Shown here: positions 11,737 through 24,600 of the stretch, in pieces
How positions within the stretch are numbered: position 1 is the stretch's first letter
Layout of the letters: the number at the start of each line of letters is the position of its first letter
Assembly (NCBI GenBank): GCA_907163345.1
Contig: CAJQUN010000003.1
Location: 4,024,108-4,088,107 of the forward strand
From: Haberlea rhodopensis
Taxonomy: Eukaryota; Streptophyta; Magnoliopsida; Lamiales; Gesneriaceae
Length of the DNA: 64,000 nt
Direction: 5' to 3'
The notes under the pieces: model-generated
The model's input: the letters and a program-made list of their open reading frames with translations, nothing else
Databases searched by the model: none
What the model was told of the DNA's origin: nothing
Position numbers and translations under genes: made by a program

Positions 11737-13741
11737 GAGCTTTTCTGGAATTTTTCGCTAGATAAAAAATAAGGACACCGCAACTACCTATCCTACACCA
11801 TTGTCTAACAAAAAAATAAAAATAAAAATGCGCCTCTGACTGTAAAATTTTAAAAATTAGTAGATAAAACTGGATTGGCAACATTAATTTTTCCACAAAT
11901 CATGTCTCAGAATTCCTTATCATATCCTCTATGAGAGTTAACATATTTACACCATGACGACATGATTTATTTATTAATTTTTAAAAAACTTGAAGTGAAA
12001 AAATAAATACTTATAAACTAAGTCACATGGAGTGGGTGTAGATGCGGTTCAAAAGAATTGAGTGTGAATGTGTCTTAATACATATTTGACAAACTTACAT
12101 CATTTTTATTTTAGTTGTAGTGCAGTAATTCTAATATTTTAATTGGACTGCTATCATAATAAGAGTAATTATTGTTCTCCGAAAAATATATTTTAGAGAA
12201 TGAAAATGAAAATGAATTATTAATATTTGGTCAGAATTATAAAAAAATGAAACCATATATTAACTATGTATTTCAACATGTTTCGAATAGTATGAATTTA
12301 CTAAAAATGATTTATATTTTTTTCGGAAAATTAAGAATGTCTAACATTTAACTTCATGATATAGTAAAAATTAATACACGACTTAATAAAACTTAGTCGT
12401 AAAGCATCGTACTAGCACTCAATACGCCAGATCACGACCATAACGTTACTGCGCGACTCAATAAAACGTGCACGACTCAGTAAAACTTAGCGCGTGTTAA
12501 AGTGTCGCAAAAGCACTCAATGCGTCAGTTCAAGAACGGAGCACCAATGCATGAATGATGGTAGAAGGATTATGTGACTTAGCTTATAACCTCTTTCTTG
12601 TGTCTTAAATTATCCGTGCTACCTGATAAAATTGTCTCTAGACCTTTCACTTATAAACTAAGAGATTTTTAATAACTATTTAAACTTCACCGTTTTACAT
12701 TGATAACCACGATATATAATGAATATCATGTCTCATTTCAATTAATACAACAAAAAATATTTAATCTAAATTAACAGGGGTATGCTTCATGAACAATAGA
12801 GAGAATCAAGTCGATCAACACATGCTCAGTCATCTTCAAGTGTTTATATCGGTCAAAATATCATCTTTAATCTCCATGAACTCCAAGTCTTTACGTGAGT
12901 TTTTTAGATTAATAATATATAAAATAGATAATGGTTTAAACTACAGATGCATCCATCTTATTTCTTGTGACATAAAATTTATATTTATAATTACCTTTCA
13001 AAAAACAAATAAGTTATAATTAGAATAAATTTAAAATAATTTGAAAGAAATGAAATTTTTGTTTTGTCTACAGTTAGCATTGGATGATTTTCAAGAAGCC
13101 CGAAATAAAATTTTGACTCACATCACCTTTATCTTCATGACCCAACGGTACAAAAGTTGTTTGTTCAAATTAATATTAAAAAATCGAAGAAACATTCCAC
13201 CACTAACACATAATAGCGCTTTGTAGAAAGCAAATCTAAATAATTGAATATAATCATATGACTGTAATTTTTATTTTAAGATATGAAATTAATTAGTGCC
13301 TTTTGTCTTTGCCCGCTTATTAAGGGAAAAAGGCAAGAAACAGATAACAAGTGTCGGTACGACGTTTTACTCCTACAAGGTTGGTTTTTATCTTCATCAT
13401 CTCAGCAAAATAAATCTATTTATTGTTTTTGTGATTTATGGTTTGTTCCTGAAGCCATTGGTGCTGAAACTCGAGGGTTTGTGCTTCTTAACTTGCATTA
13501 GTGATATGGTTATTTCTATATGTATATTTATGAGGGTTGTGTGTTTGGGCCCTTTGCCTCCCCATTTTTTGTTTTTGGATTAGGAAGTGGTTTTTTTGAT
13601 TATTTGAGTTCTTTGTTGTTCTCGGTTTTCTTTGTACTTCAGACTCTTGCGGTACTTCTGCCGAAGATTCTACTTAAGAAACAAGAAAGCAAAGGGATTA
13701 AAAAGAAGAAATCTTGAATAGTGGGGTGGCTCTAACGGGCG
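11737..13741. other. Intergenic region upstream of the SRF gene
   Basis: No supported gene. It holds a degenerate duplication at 12379-12536. The last few hundred bases, richer in T/C and G (for example GTGTTTGGGCCCTTTGCCTC), probably include the promoter and 5' leader of the receptor-kinase gene at 13742. Confidence 0.45.
12379..12536. repeat. Degenerate direct duplication
   Basis: CGACTTAATAAAACTTAG followed by AGCACTCAATACGCCAG recurs as CGACTCAGTAAAACTTAG followed by AGCACTCAATGCGTCAG about 94 bp later. A partial third CGACTCAATAAAAC lies between. Origin unknown. Confidence 0.55.
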
Positions 13742-16700
13742 ATGGCTTGTTTCAGACCCAAGATTCATTCATGGGTTCTTCTGTTTTCGGTTGTTTTTCC
13801 TGCGTTGCAATTTGCAATGGGAGTCACCGACCCTCGTGATAGTAAGCTATTGGTTCAAATTTTCTATGTTCACTGATTTCACTTTGTTTGTGTAAAACGA
13901 ATCTTTCTTCTGAATTGGGATGTTTTTTGTTTGCTCTCTTTTAAAAAAAAAACTGCAATAGGTCGACTGTTAATTAATTCAACAGAGTGCTTATGGAAAG
14001 TTTCCTTGTATATTTGGAATTATGTGTAGGTTATGCTGTAAATACATTATTCTTATGTTATTTCTTTTGTCCTGGAATGCTTCATGCCAGTTTATGCAAT
14101 AAACAGTCTATATACTTCTCTGGGATCCCCACCACTTCCTGGATGGATTTCTACTGGAGGAGATCCATGTGGGCAGCCAAATTGGCAAGGCGTGGAGTGC
14201 GTGAATGCGAACATAACTTCAATGTAAGATTTCTCCTTAGTTTCACTCATGCTGTATGATAATTGAACTTTCATGCGAACGAAGTTTCTTTGCTTTGATT
14301 GATAGAAAATTATCTGGTGCAAATTTGGGCGGAGGAATGGGTAATGATCTGGGATCGTTTGCCTCAATTATGGTGATGTGAGTTAATTTAGAATGGCTTT
14401 GCTTGTTTTTTGCCTTATTCGTTGATCATGCTATTCACATGGAGTTGCTTTATATAAGTCTTCAATTGCACTTTGTTTTCTTGATTAATTTATAGTTATT
14501 TTGCATCATGGAATCAATTTGTACGGAGATTAAAGATATATATTTTTCCTATAAAGCAGAGATTTAAGCACTAATCACATTGGAGGCAGTATACCATCGA
14601 TTTTGCCGATCACTCTTAAAAGTTTGTATGTTTCTGATCTCAAACTGCTTATTACATTCTGTCACAATTCTCTAGGTAAATAATGACTGATAATACCTTA
14701 TCCCCCCACCTAAAAAACACCACAAACTCTAGTTTTCTTTCAGATAATCAGATTACGGGAAATATTCCAGACACTTTATCAATGTTGGGGCAGTTGACAG
14801 ATTTGTAAGTTCTATTCTCTCTCTAGTACTACTTTCTCGCTTGTTTGCTTTTTTACTGGCTCTGTATCTATTGCTAATTTAACTTAAAGTCCCTTTGCTT
14901 TGCAGGTCTCTGAACAACAATCAATTAACTGGATCGATTCCTGATGCATTTGAACAGCTCAATGAGTTGATTAACATGTAATAATCTATGTAAATGGAAT
15001 TGAAGCTCATATTAGATATAGTTAGACAATAGTTGTTTGATTTCAACCATGTTGACAATGCAGGGATTTGTCAGGGAATAGTTTAGTTGGCCAGCTTCCC
15101 TCTTCAATGGGGAATTTGTCATCTCTTACCACCTTGTAAGTTTATAATTCTATCTAGTGTAATGTGGTCACAATATTTTCTTTTCCTATGCTGCCATCAT
15201 TTCTTGTGGAACGTCAGTCAATTAAGAGAAAATATAAATATCTGACTGGTGATAGATATTTCCACCATATCATCCTGAGTACCCGTGACCTATGTTATGA
15301 ACCACTCAAATGCTTTGTTTATCTTGCTCGTTCATGTTTGGTGAATTTCAATGAGAGAGGCAGGTTGTACTAGTAAAATGAAATTTCAGTTAGCAACATT
15401 GTAAATGAAATTTTGCCACTAATATGGAATACTCCGCTATAGAGATCTTATTCGTGTTGAAGAAATGACATTATTCTAGTAAAATCTTCACAATACTTGC
15501 AGGTTTGCTTTCTTTTGGGCATAATAAACATTGACCTTTTCTGTTTACTCTTATTTTCTTGTTGTTTACAGGCATTTGCGGAATAATCAGCTCTCTGGAA
15601 TGCTGGATGTTCTTCAAGATCTTCCTCTCATAGATTTGTACTGCAGTTCTTCACTATGCGATACCTTATTATTTTAGTAATTCACTTCTCTTTACTGTAG
15701 TTGTTACATTCGGCTTATTTTTTTCCCTTTTGCACCTTCTAGAAACATAGAGAATAACCTGTTCTCTGGACCTATACCACCAAAGCTGATTACTATTCCA
15801 AATTTCAGGTGAATTTTTGAGTTGATTTCTTTGTCATTTGACATTTTTTATGGTCGATCCCGAATCTTTACCTGATTATTTAATAAGGTCTCCCTTTTAT
15901 GGTGCAGAGGCGCAGGTAATCCCTTTAACACTACGATAATACCTTCCCCACCATCTTTATCTCCTCTATTATCCCCTTTGGAGGCACCATCTCCGTGGTC
16001 AGCTCCTTCAGTTATTGTAAATGGGCCATCAGCATCTCGATTACCAGAACCTGGTAGGAAAATGAAGCACAGCACTACTAGCAACATCACATGGATGCCT
16101 ATAGTTGGGTTGTTTGTAGTTGTAGTGCTTGCTTTGGGTATATGTTTCTTCTTGTTCAGATGCTGCAGAAGGAAATTTAATGAAAAAATAGTCGAGAATA
16201 AGATGGAGAAGCATCGTGTTATGACTGAGACACACAAGCCTGATCAATATTTGCAGAAGCCTTTGTATCAAGTAGAGAAAGGTAATTAACCTCCCCCATA
16301 CTTTTTTCTCTTTTCTACTATCAGTTTTTTCCAATTTCCCCTTCAATAAAATGAACTTCGATGTCCAAAGCAGTGCCAAAGGACGCCTTTCGGGGAAAAG
16401 ATCATGGTGTAGATATGACAGGATTCGATAATTCTGAGCTGTCAACCAGCCCCCCTCCATTTCTACTTGCGCCTGCCGAAAATATTCCCGAGGCTGATCC
16501 AATTTTTACTGCTTTAAGCCCAAGGGAAAGTGCTTCTAAAAGTTTAGGAACTGCTAATTTCTTCACAGTTGCATCTCTTCAACAATATACAAACAGCTTT
16601 TCTCAAGAAAATCTTATTGGCGAAGGCATGCTAGGCAAAGTTTATAGAGCTCAACTTCCTGATGGGAAGGTACACATCTTATGATGTATCTTGGACTTTT

Positions 16701-18637
16701 TGGTATTCGCAGGATGTAATACTTGCAAATCAAACTCTTGTTTTTTCATGATTGTATGTTGTTTCTTTGATTCCATGTTGTACGATATGTCCCTTGTTGA
16801 TTTTAAATGACCTGTTTAATTTGCAAAAGGCTCTTTTTCTACAAAACAAACGTCAGTGGGCTGATGAAAGAACATAGTCTCTCGTTTGGTTGTTGCTCAA
16901 TTATGTTATTCTAGATATTTTTTTTCCACCGTTAAGTCTAGAGAAGTTCTGTAACAGTACTATGGTATCAGCCCATCCAACACGAGATTTTGTTATATCT
17001 GACACAAAGCCTTCATAACTCCATTTCCCTCCATTTTCAATGGATTCCAATTGCGAAGCATGGTCTTCATTTGACGTAATGTATCATTTGTGTCTGTGTA
17101 GTCTTCTCATGAGGTTTCCAATGTGTCTCTAGGTACTGGCAGTCAAGAAACTAGAGCAGTCGGCTACAGAGCATCTGAGTGACAGCGAATTCCTTGAGCT
17201 TGTGACATGTATCTCAAAACTTCAACACCCAAATATAGCTAAACTTGTTGGTTTTTGCCTGGAGCATGGACAACGCTTGCTTGTTTACATTTACTACCAT
17301 CATGGGACACTTAATGAGGGATTACAGCTGGATGATGAGATCAAGAGAAAGCTTTCGTGGAATACCCGTATGATTCTGGCGCTGCAAGCTGCAAAGGTTC
17401 TAGAGTACGTTCATTTTGACCAAACTGGATATGATTTTGACAATAAAATTTGGTTGTTTGATTTCTCTGAAGAGATAAATTTCCTGGTTCATCCTTTCTT
17501 GGAATACCCATTTTAGTCCTACTTGCTTTAATTCATTTGGTCTTGTGCTGTTTCTCGAAACAAATCTCACTGTCCATTTTTTACCCATTATTATTTGGAG
17601 ACTTAATTGTGCTGTTTTATTGATGAAGATATTTGCATGAGGTGTGTCAGCCACCTGTTGTGCACCGGAATTTCAAGTCTACTAATGTGTTACTAAATGA
17701 TGATTTTTCTGTACGAGTTTCTGACTGCGGTTTGGCTCCTTTATTGTCGTCTGATCACATGACTCAGGTAATATCTTGCAGGTGTTTTCATATTGTTTTA
17801 AATGTTAACCGAAGTTTGATATAGTGAGAACGACGCACTCATTATTCATGTTCATTTTTTGGCTGCTTCATCTACTATAACTTTCGTTAATGCTAGTGTT
17901 TTTGTTCAGTTGCAAGGTTACGGTTACGGTGCGCCAGAACTCGAGACAGGAAGCTATTCTCAGCAGAGTGATGTCTATAGCTTTGGAGTTGTGATGTTAG
18001 AACTTCTTACGGGTCGAAAATCTTATGACAGGTTAGCAAATCATTATACCGATATCTAGAAACTATATAGTTCTGAATATTTCTATGTTAAATTCTACCT
18101 TAAACGAGGAAAGGCTGATTAACAACTTCTTCACGAAACAGGTTCCGTCCTCGAGGATCACAATATTTGGCTAGATGGGCATTGCCAGAGCTTTATGATA
18201 TAGATGCATTGTCAAGAATTGTCGATCCTTCTCTAAAGGGTGCTTATCCATCCAAGTCTCTCTCTCGACTTGCTGATATAATAACGTTATGTATTCAGGT
18301 ATTCCTCCCGTTTCCTTTTCTTGTGTTCCATGAATAAGTTTCGAGTGGTATTACTTGATAATTGACTCAAGAAAGAAAATTATTGGTCAGAATATATTTT
18401 TTCTTGTTTTGTTAATTTATTCTTAGGACTTGATGCTTAAATTTTTTAAAATCCAAGATGCCAGAATCCTGATCCTAGTGTCCTAGCAAACTCCGGATTG
18501 TATTGCTTGACGTTTGATTATGGTAATGGTTGTGTATTACATGTTTTATTTCTTTTACACAGCCTGAGCCAGAATTCAGGCCGCCAATGTCTGAGATTGT
18601 CCAAAAGCTATCGCATTTGATATCGAGTGATCGCTGA
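13742..18637 (+). CDS. SRF: STRUBBELIG-receptor-family LRR receptor-like kinase
   Basis: Sixteen exons: 13742-13841, 14091-14223, 14306-14377, 14560-14625, 14733-14804, 14906-14977, 15064-15135, 15572-15637, 15743-15808, 15908-16281, 16374-16669, 17133-17404, 17629-17767, 17910-18031, 18142-18298, 18563-18637. All introns are GT-AG and phases sum to 717 residues. In order: a signal peptide (about 1-26), the SRF N-terminal domain (LPGWISTGGDPCGQPNWQG), six or seven LRRs mostly one per 66-72-bp phase-2 exon, a Ser/Pro-rich juxtamembrane stretch, a transmembrane helix about 303-325 followed by RCCRRK, and a kinase domain about 440-705. Kinase signs: GEGMLG loop at 447-452 and AVKK lysine at 468. 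The catalytic HRD is HRN (566-568) and DFG is DCG (586-588), so it is probably an atypical kinase or pseudokinase, as described for STRUBBELIG. In plants the family acts in cell-surface signalling and tissue morphogenesis. The exact SRF subgroup was not resolved. Confidence 0.93.
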
Positions 18638-18953
18638 GCAGTGAGCACATGTCGAGACAGCAAGAATATGGAATCTCAACTCTTGGCACCTCTATTCTTT
18701 GTTGTTGTTTTCATGTATATCGTAGCCTTAACCTGTTGCTTTTCTGGGTCCAAGTATATTTTTTCCCAGGTTTGCGTCAAATGTTGGTTGATTACCTATC
18801 CTATGTTGTCTGTAAAATGGCATTGCATGATTTTTTTTTTTTTTGGTGTGAGAAAATAGACACTGCATTTTCCCATCTCCTCTGTCTTTAGTAATTATTA
18901 AATTATTTATTGAACTTCTTTCCCTATATCATGCATAAATAATTGCTGCTTGT
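18638..18953. other. 3' flank of SRF gene
   Basis: Probably the 3' untranslated region and flank of the SRF gene. No other gene is seen before the transposon beginning near 18954. Confidence 0.5.
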
Positions 18954-19583
18954 AGGGGCGGATCTACAGTGTGGGCTGGGGTGGGTTTCAGCCCACCCAG
19001 CCCTGCCCCGAATTATTATTATATATATATTTTGTCTAAGACTAACGCGTGAAAGGAAGTGGTGCAGATGGTAAAGATGTTGATATGTTAGTGTTTGGTC
19101 GCGAGTTCTAAACCCACGAAGCTCATTTTATAAAACTTTCGGATTTTCGTTAAATGATATTTTTTGATTTATTTAAACAAATTTTAATTTTAAAATTATT
19201 TTTAAAAATACTTATTTGTCCCATTTTTGAGCTTATTTTTTAAAAATATATAGATTTACATCATTTTTTTTTGTAAAAATCTAGTTCTTTTAAAAAAAAT
19301 TATGGTATTTTTTTTTTCTATCTAATATTAAACTCATTGTATATATTAATTTGAAATTTAGATTAAATGGATTATGAAATATTTATACAGAAGATTGAAA
19401 ATTAAATGGTGAGTAAAACTTATGCATGTAGAGAAAGATATTATATAATAATAACTAACAAGTATACGAACGAAGTGTTTATACAAAAAAAAATTTCGGG
19501 GCCTCCGCCCCGAACCCCCACAATGGGGTTGTCGCCTCCAGCTATTCTAATATAAAATTCCTGGCTACACCCCTGGCTGGTGA
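18954..19583. mobile_element. Non-autonomous hAT-like transposon
   Basis: Left end TAGGGGCGGATCTACAG and right end CTGGCTACACCCCTGGCTGG form imperfect inverted repeats of the AGGGGCG...CGCCCCT kind common in plant hAT-like elements. Near the left end GCCCACCCAGCCC, and near the right end GGGGCCTCCGCCCCGAACCC, are typical subterminal phrases. The interior is AT-rich and non-coding. Only a partial target duplication (GCTG) could be seen. Confidence 0.55.
19055..19120 (+). other. tRNA-like Pol III promoter block inside the hAT-like element
   Basis: An A-box-like GTGGTGCAGATGGTAAAG is followed about 30 bp later by a B-box-like GGTCGCGAGTTCTAAACCC. The spacing and sequence resemble the head of a tRNA-derived SINE. 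Either a SINE inserted here or the transposon family carries this block. Confidence 0.4.
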
Positions 19584-19904
19584 AGAGAATTTATATAGTT
19601 ACTGCAGGTCAATCACAGATAAAAGCTTTTGCTAACCTTGTCGAATCTGCCCTGTGGGTCGGGATTGAGTGGCCCTTGGTGTTATAAAATGGTGTCAAAT
19701 CTAACTTTGGTAGCTTCAACATGCCGCAACTTCTTCTTTTTAGTACAATGATAAGTGAGGTTTTGTTTTAACCTGAATTTGTACTCAGGTCTCTCTCCTA
19801 TTGGGGGGAGATTTATGCCATTACAGCAGGTGGGTGGTGACCAAATAACTTAACTTCTTGTTACGTGCATACCAAATGGAATACACAGCACAAGACAGCT
19901 AGAT
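19584..19904. other. Intergenic stretch between transposons
   Basis: No gene seen. Some short stretches (AGGTCAATCACAGATAAAAG, GGTCTCTCTCCTATTGGGGG) suggest old repeat material, but no structure could be defined. Confidence 0.4.
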
Positions 19905-20225
19905 GATGGACTCTCGTGATCCTAGAGGTACCACAAAAAACTTTATTATACGGAGATGGGGTGGGTGGGTGGTTAATGCAGACATCTCTGTTTATTCAAA
20001 TGTTAGTGCCCCTTCCCAAAAAAAAAAATTTTTTTTTACCTTAAAAGTTTTTAAATTTTTATTTTTATTTGCAATTTTACCCTAAAAATTGTAGTTTACC
20101 CCTTAAAATTTACAGTTTGTTCACCCTTAAATTATATTTTAACCCTTAAAAGTTTATTTGGCCTAAAATTTTTATTTTAAAATTCTTTTGCCTCCTTTCA
20201 AAAAATCCTGCGTTCGCCACTGCTT
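19905..20225. mobile_element. Fragment of hAT-like element end
   Basis: The stretch ends GCCTCCTTTCAAAAAATCC then TGCGTTCGCCACTGC, and contains CCCTTCCCAAAAAAA and several TTTACCCCTTAAAATTT phrases. This is the style of the right ends of plant AGGGGCGGA elements. The left boundary is not defined. Confidence 0.35.
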
Positions 20226-20944
20226 GCATACATGATATTCAGTTGTTTGATGACAAATTTTAAAATTATTATTAATTTCTCATCTTTTAATTTGATTTCA
20301 ATAACCAGATCACAAATTTTTATCTCGTAAGTCGTAATCGGAGGTGTCAAACTTCGGAAAAGTATTTTTAATCAACATACTATTTAAATGAATTATTCTG
20401 AATAGAACCCAATAAATACATATTAAATTTAATTAATATGAATATAATTTTTATATATGTTGATTTTTTTTTTGGTATAAAATAAACCGAATAATTCATC
20501 CCTATCAAATTTTTTATATCTAAATTATTAATTTTTTATTCCTTTGTTTTATTATAAAAATAATGAAATTTTGGAAAAAAGGGCTTATAGATAAAAAAAA
20601 AAGAAAAATATTGTGAATTATATCATATAATGACACTAATTCCAATCTCAAACCCACATATATGCATATACTAAAAATAAAAGGACCATCAATGTTACAA
20701 AGATTTTGTTATCCCATGCTGTCTCCTTGTACATGAAAACAGCAACTTTAATATAATAAACGACAGCGAACTCGCCTCTCATGTATGACCGAATTAGTGG
20801 AATACGTGAAATCAAAGATATTTGGGTATGAATTTGATTCTTTTTATCAACACTTCCTCGATCGAGCCTCTTACATTGGATTTGTCTGAATAGTTACTTG
20901 ATTAATATGGTTTATAGGCTATTATATCAGTTATATCTATACTA
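20226..20944. other. AT-rich intergenic stretch
   Basis: Strongly AT-rich with many A and T runs and no gene or repeat structure that can be supported. Confidence 0.5.
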
Positions 20945-21303
20945 TCTATACTATATTATAATGCAAGAGCACCATAGAGTAACTTCTTTGGTGAAGCCTT
21001 TTTCATAATTCCAATATTGCCCCTCATGTTATGCCATGCTAATTTTTTTTAATCCAAGAATACCCCCACAATACAAAAACAAAACTTAGCAATTTAAAAT
21101 TAAAAACACAAGCTTCCTTGATATTTAAAAATATAAACGATTTAAATAAATAAAAAAACTTTTTTTATTTTATAATTCGAATAAATAGAAGAAAAAAAAT
21201 TATTAAAAATAAGTTAATTTTCATAAATATTTATTATAATAAAAAATATATTATATAAAAATAAACGATTATATATGTACGCAATGCGTGCAGGTGTCGC
21301 TAA
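20945..21303 (+). mobile_element. Non-autonomous Helitron
   Basis: Starts with TCTATACTATATTATAATGC directly after an A and ends with CTAA directly before a T, the Helitron rule of insertion between A and T without target duplication. About 8 bp before the CTAA end is ACGCAATGCGT, a small hairpin as expected near Helitron 3' ends. It is 359 bp with no Rep/helicase coding. A related element in the opposite orientation is at 33180-33545. Confidence 0.72.
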
Positions 21304-21626
21304 TATATATAAAGGATAGAAAGACAGCCAACTCAAAAGCTCTACACAGAAAAAGAAAACTTAATAATAATAAATTATTATTGTTTCTATAAGTTAGTTT
21401 CCTCCATCCCCTGTTCAAATATGCTCTGAATTTTTTCTCCATTTTCTTTTTGGGTTTCTTTTGGAGAATCTATTCGTAACTTTTCGCGCTGGATGTTCTA
21501 GTCACGTTGCTTGTATCTACATATTTATACTCTATCTTTCTCTCTGGGTACTACAGTTCAGTTCTGGCCGGGGCACCGACGAAGGTCTCGCGTCGGAGCT
21601 CTGATTGACGGCAAAGATTTCAAATA
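21304..21626 (+). promoter_or_regulatory. Promoter and 5' leader of katanin p80 gene
   Basis: Between the Helitron end and the ATG at 21627. It contains CT-rich tracts (TATCTTTCTCTCTGGG) and a GC-rich leader (GGCCGGGGCACCGACGAAGG). The Helitron ends only about 320 bp from the start codon, so it may border or overlap the promoter. Confidence 0.4.
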
Positions 21627-24600
21627 ATGACGAAGCGCGGTTATAAATTGCGTATCCTCTTGATTTCCGCTGTCTGTTTATGTATCTGTTTATCCATGTG
21701 TGTGTAATGTGAATGTCGGTGAGTTTGAGTGGTCAGCCCTCGAATCTACTTTAGGTTTGTCTTTATTTGCGTGATCTAAGATTTTCCAGAATCGTTTTTC
21801 TTGAAATCTTACTTTATTTTCTTGGTGTTCAGGGAAGGGGGAATAATTGTTGGAGAAAGATTGTGATATGTCTCTCTTTATCTGTTTTTCGTAATCAGTT
21901 AAATCCTGACGAAGTAATTGAATTCATTGGGTGTAGATGATTCCAAAGAAAATATATTTATTGTATTGGAGTTGAAGCGAGTGTAATAGTTTTATTTTTT
22001 TATTTTTTATTCAGATGTGTTAAGTATCCTGAGTGGCCACAAGTTTTATGATTTTCAGTCTTTGCGAAATTTTTCTCTTGTTGGATGAAGTTATGCGGAT
22101 CAGTGTGTGGCAAATTGATGATAGTTCCTTTTAACTTACTTCTGAATGCTTGTGTAATTACTTGTTATTGTATTGCTGCAGTTTAAATTGTTTGTTCTTG
22201 ACTAAATCTTCTGTAGAGGAATTTGTTGCGCATGCAGGGAATGTAAATTGTTTGAGGTTTGGGAAAAAGAATTGCCGAGTATTTATTACTGGTGGGGATG
22301 ATCAGAAAGTGAATATCTGGTCCGTTGGGAAACCGACATCTTTAATGGTTGGTATAGAAATAATATCTAACCTGTGGCTTTTCTTTGGCACACATTGCAT
22401 CTGTCCCTGAACAGCATGGTTGAAGACATGTTGCGCACGCACATTAGAACAATTTACCTTAGTATAATGGATTCTCAAACGTTGAGGTTTAGGCATTCAA
22501 TATTATTTTTGCATCATATTCAAAGGAATTAACCACCATTGGATTAGAACGTCGTGATTCATACATGGCACCTATAAAGATATCTCAACCATTTGGTGTT
22601 TCCTTTTTTCAACGTTTATCATTTGATTAACGCACTATTGAACATCAGGCGCTTCCCAATTTTTATTCAGCTTTTACGCTTAATCTGGCATATGGCCATT
22701 TTGCTGATTTGTTTAACATCATGCGATTTTTTCAATTTGGAACCCAGAGGTGTGTGATGCTTTTTTGCCCCAACCAGTGAAGTTAAGATAACACCTTTTA
22801 CTTTAGTACTTGCTGTTATTTTTCAAATGACAAAAAATATAAATAAAACATCATTAAGTTGTTGCTTGTTCCAACATGATATATTTCCTGCTGTCTAATT
22901 GCGTTAATGTGAAATATTTGCTGGGATATTGGAATTAAAGTACATGCATGTTTGTTGGATTGATCGACCAATAAATGGTTGTTGCTAAATGCATAATAAT
23001 ATTATTATCTGGGATTAGTTTTGACTGCTTTGAACTTTGATACTGCCAGTTATAGTTGTCTTCTTAATTTCATGTTATTGCAATTTTGGAAACTCTGCTT
23101 CTATTCTCATACTTTGTATAGTTTTTGTCACCTCATACCGACAAAGGATGATGACTTTCTGGTTATTATGCAGAGCCTATGTGGCCACACTAGTCCAATT
23201 GAGTCCGTGGCTTTTGATTCAGCAGAAATTCTAGTTGTAGCTGGATCTTCTTCTGGTGCCATAAAGTTGTGGGATTTGGAAGAAACAAAAAGTAGGTTAA
23301 TTTTTGTCATGATTTATGCTATGCTAATTTGAATGTTAGTAATGATCATGAATTTGAATCAGTCCAAAATCTGAGCTTGTTATTTATTTATTTTTACTGC
23401 AAGTAATGAACTCGGATTGCAATGAATCAAACATTTTTATCATATATGGGAGACTTTACTCTGACCTTGTTAATGTTCTTGAAGTATAGTGGTCCGCACT
23501 CTTACTGGACACAGATCCTATTGTACGGCTGTTGAATTTCATCCATTTGGTGAGTTTTTTGCATCTGGCTCTATGGACACCAATCTAAAGATATGGGATA
23601 TTAGAAAGAAAGGATGCATCCACACGCATAAAGGTCATACTCGAGGGATAAGTACGATTAGATTCACGCCTGATGGCCGGTGGGTAGTTTCGGGTGGATT
23701 TGATAATCTTGTAAAGGTATTGCTGTGACATTTTAGAGAAGCATTAATTTATAATTGGCTATTGCATTTTTGCTTGGCCATGAACTCCATATTTGTTGTG
23801 AAGGTTTGGGACCTGACAGCCGGAAAGCTTTTGAATGATTTCAAGTTTCATGAAGGACATGTGCGCTCCATAGAATTTCATCCACTTGAGTTTCTTTTAG
23901 CAACTGGTGAGTTACAAAAATGGGGTTTACTGCTGCTGTTATTCTCTGTGCCCAGGGTACGCTGATTGTATTGGTTTTTTATTTATGTTCCAGGTTCAGC
24001 CGACAAAACTGTAAAATTTTGGGATTTGGAGACATTTGAGATGATAGGATCTGCCAGACGTGAGGTATTTAAACATGCCTATCAGAACTCTATGCCTGGA
24101 TTTGAGTATTTCTTTGCCGTTGGAGATTTTAATTTGAAGTGTAGTGGGCTTCATTATTAAACGAACTTTGAGAAGCAAAATTTATTTTTCCGATGTAGTC
24201 TCCTACAACATTATTAAATTTTTTTATATCCAGCTCATTTGCTCTTCGGTACTCAGATCCAAGGCGTTTACTAAATTTACCAAAAGTATTTGGAAATAAA
24301 TCCAAACCCAAAATCATTACTAAGTCACTTTTGAATGTCTGCCACCATTGTCGTTCCTATTTTTATATGATACATTGTCGTTATAATATTTTTGGCTTAT
24401 TTGGTTAGACTTCTCAAGATGTATGCTTTAATCAATTCAATTTGGTTGTCTCACCCTCTAGGCTGCAGGAGTACGATCACTCACCTTCCATCCTGATGGA
24501 AAAAGTCTGTTTTGCGGATTTGATGATAGTTTAAAGGTATTTTTGGAATTTTGAATTACGTTAATCACTTTAAAAGAGGAATATTTTTTTTAAAGTTGTC

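Noticed and set aside
14560..14760. Extended SRF exon 4 (to the donor near 14694) adding about 14 residues
   Set aside because: The alternative donor at 14626 with acceptor at 14732 keeps phase 2 and gives the family-typical FFLSDNQITG.
21627..21660. GC-AG intron after AAATT in KTN80 exon 1
   Set aside because: A GT donor two bases downstream gives the right frame and the conserved Gln, so no GC donor is needed.
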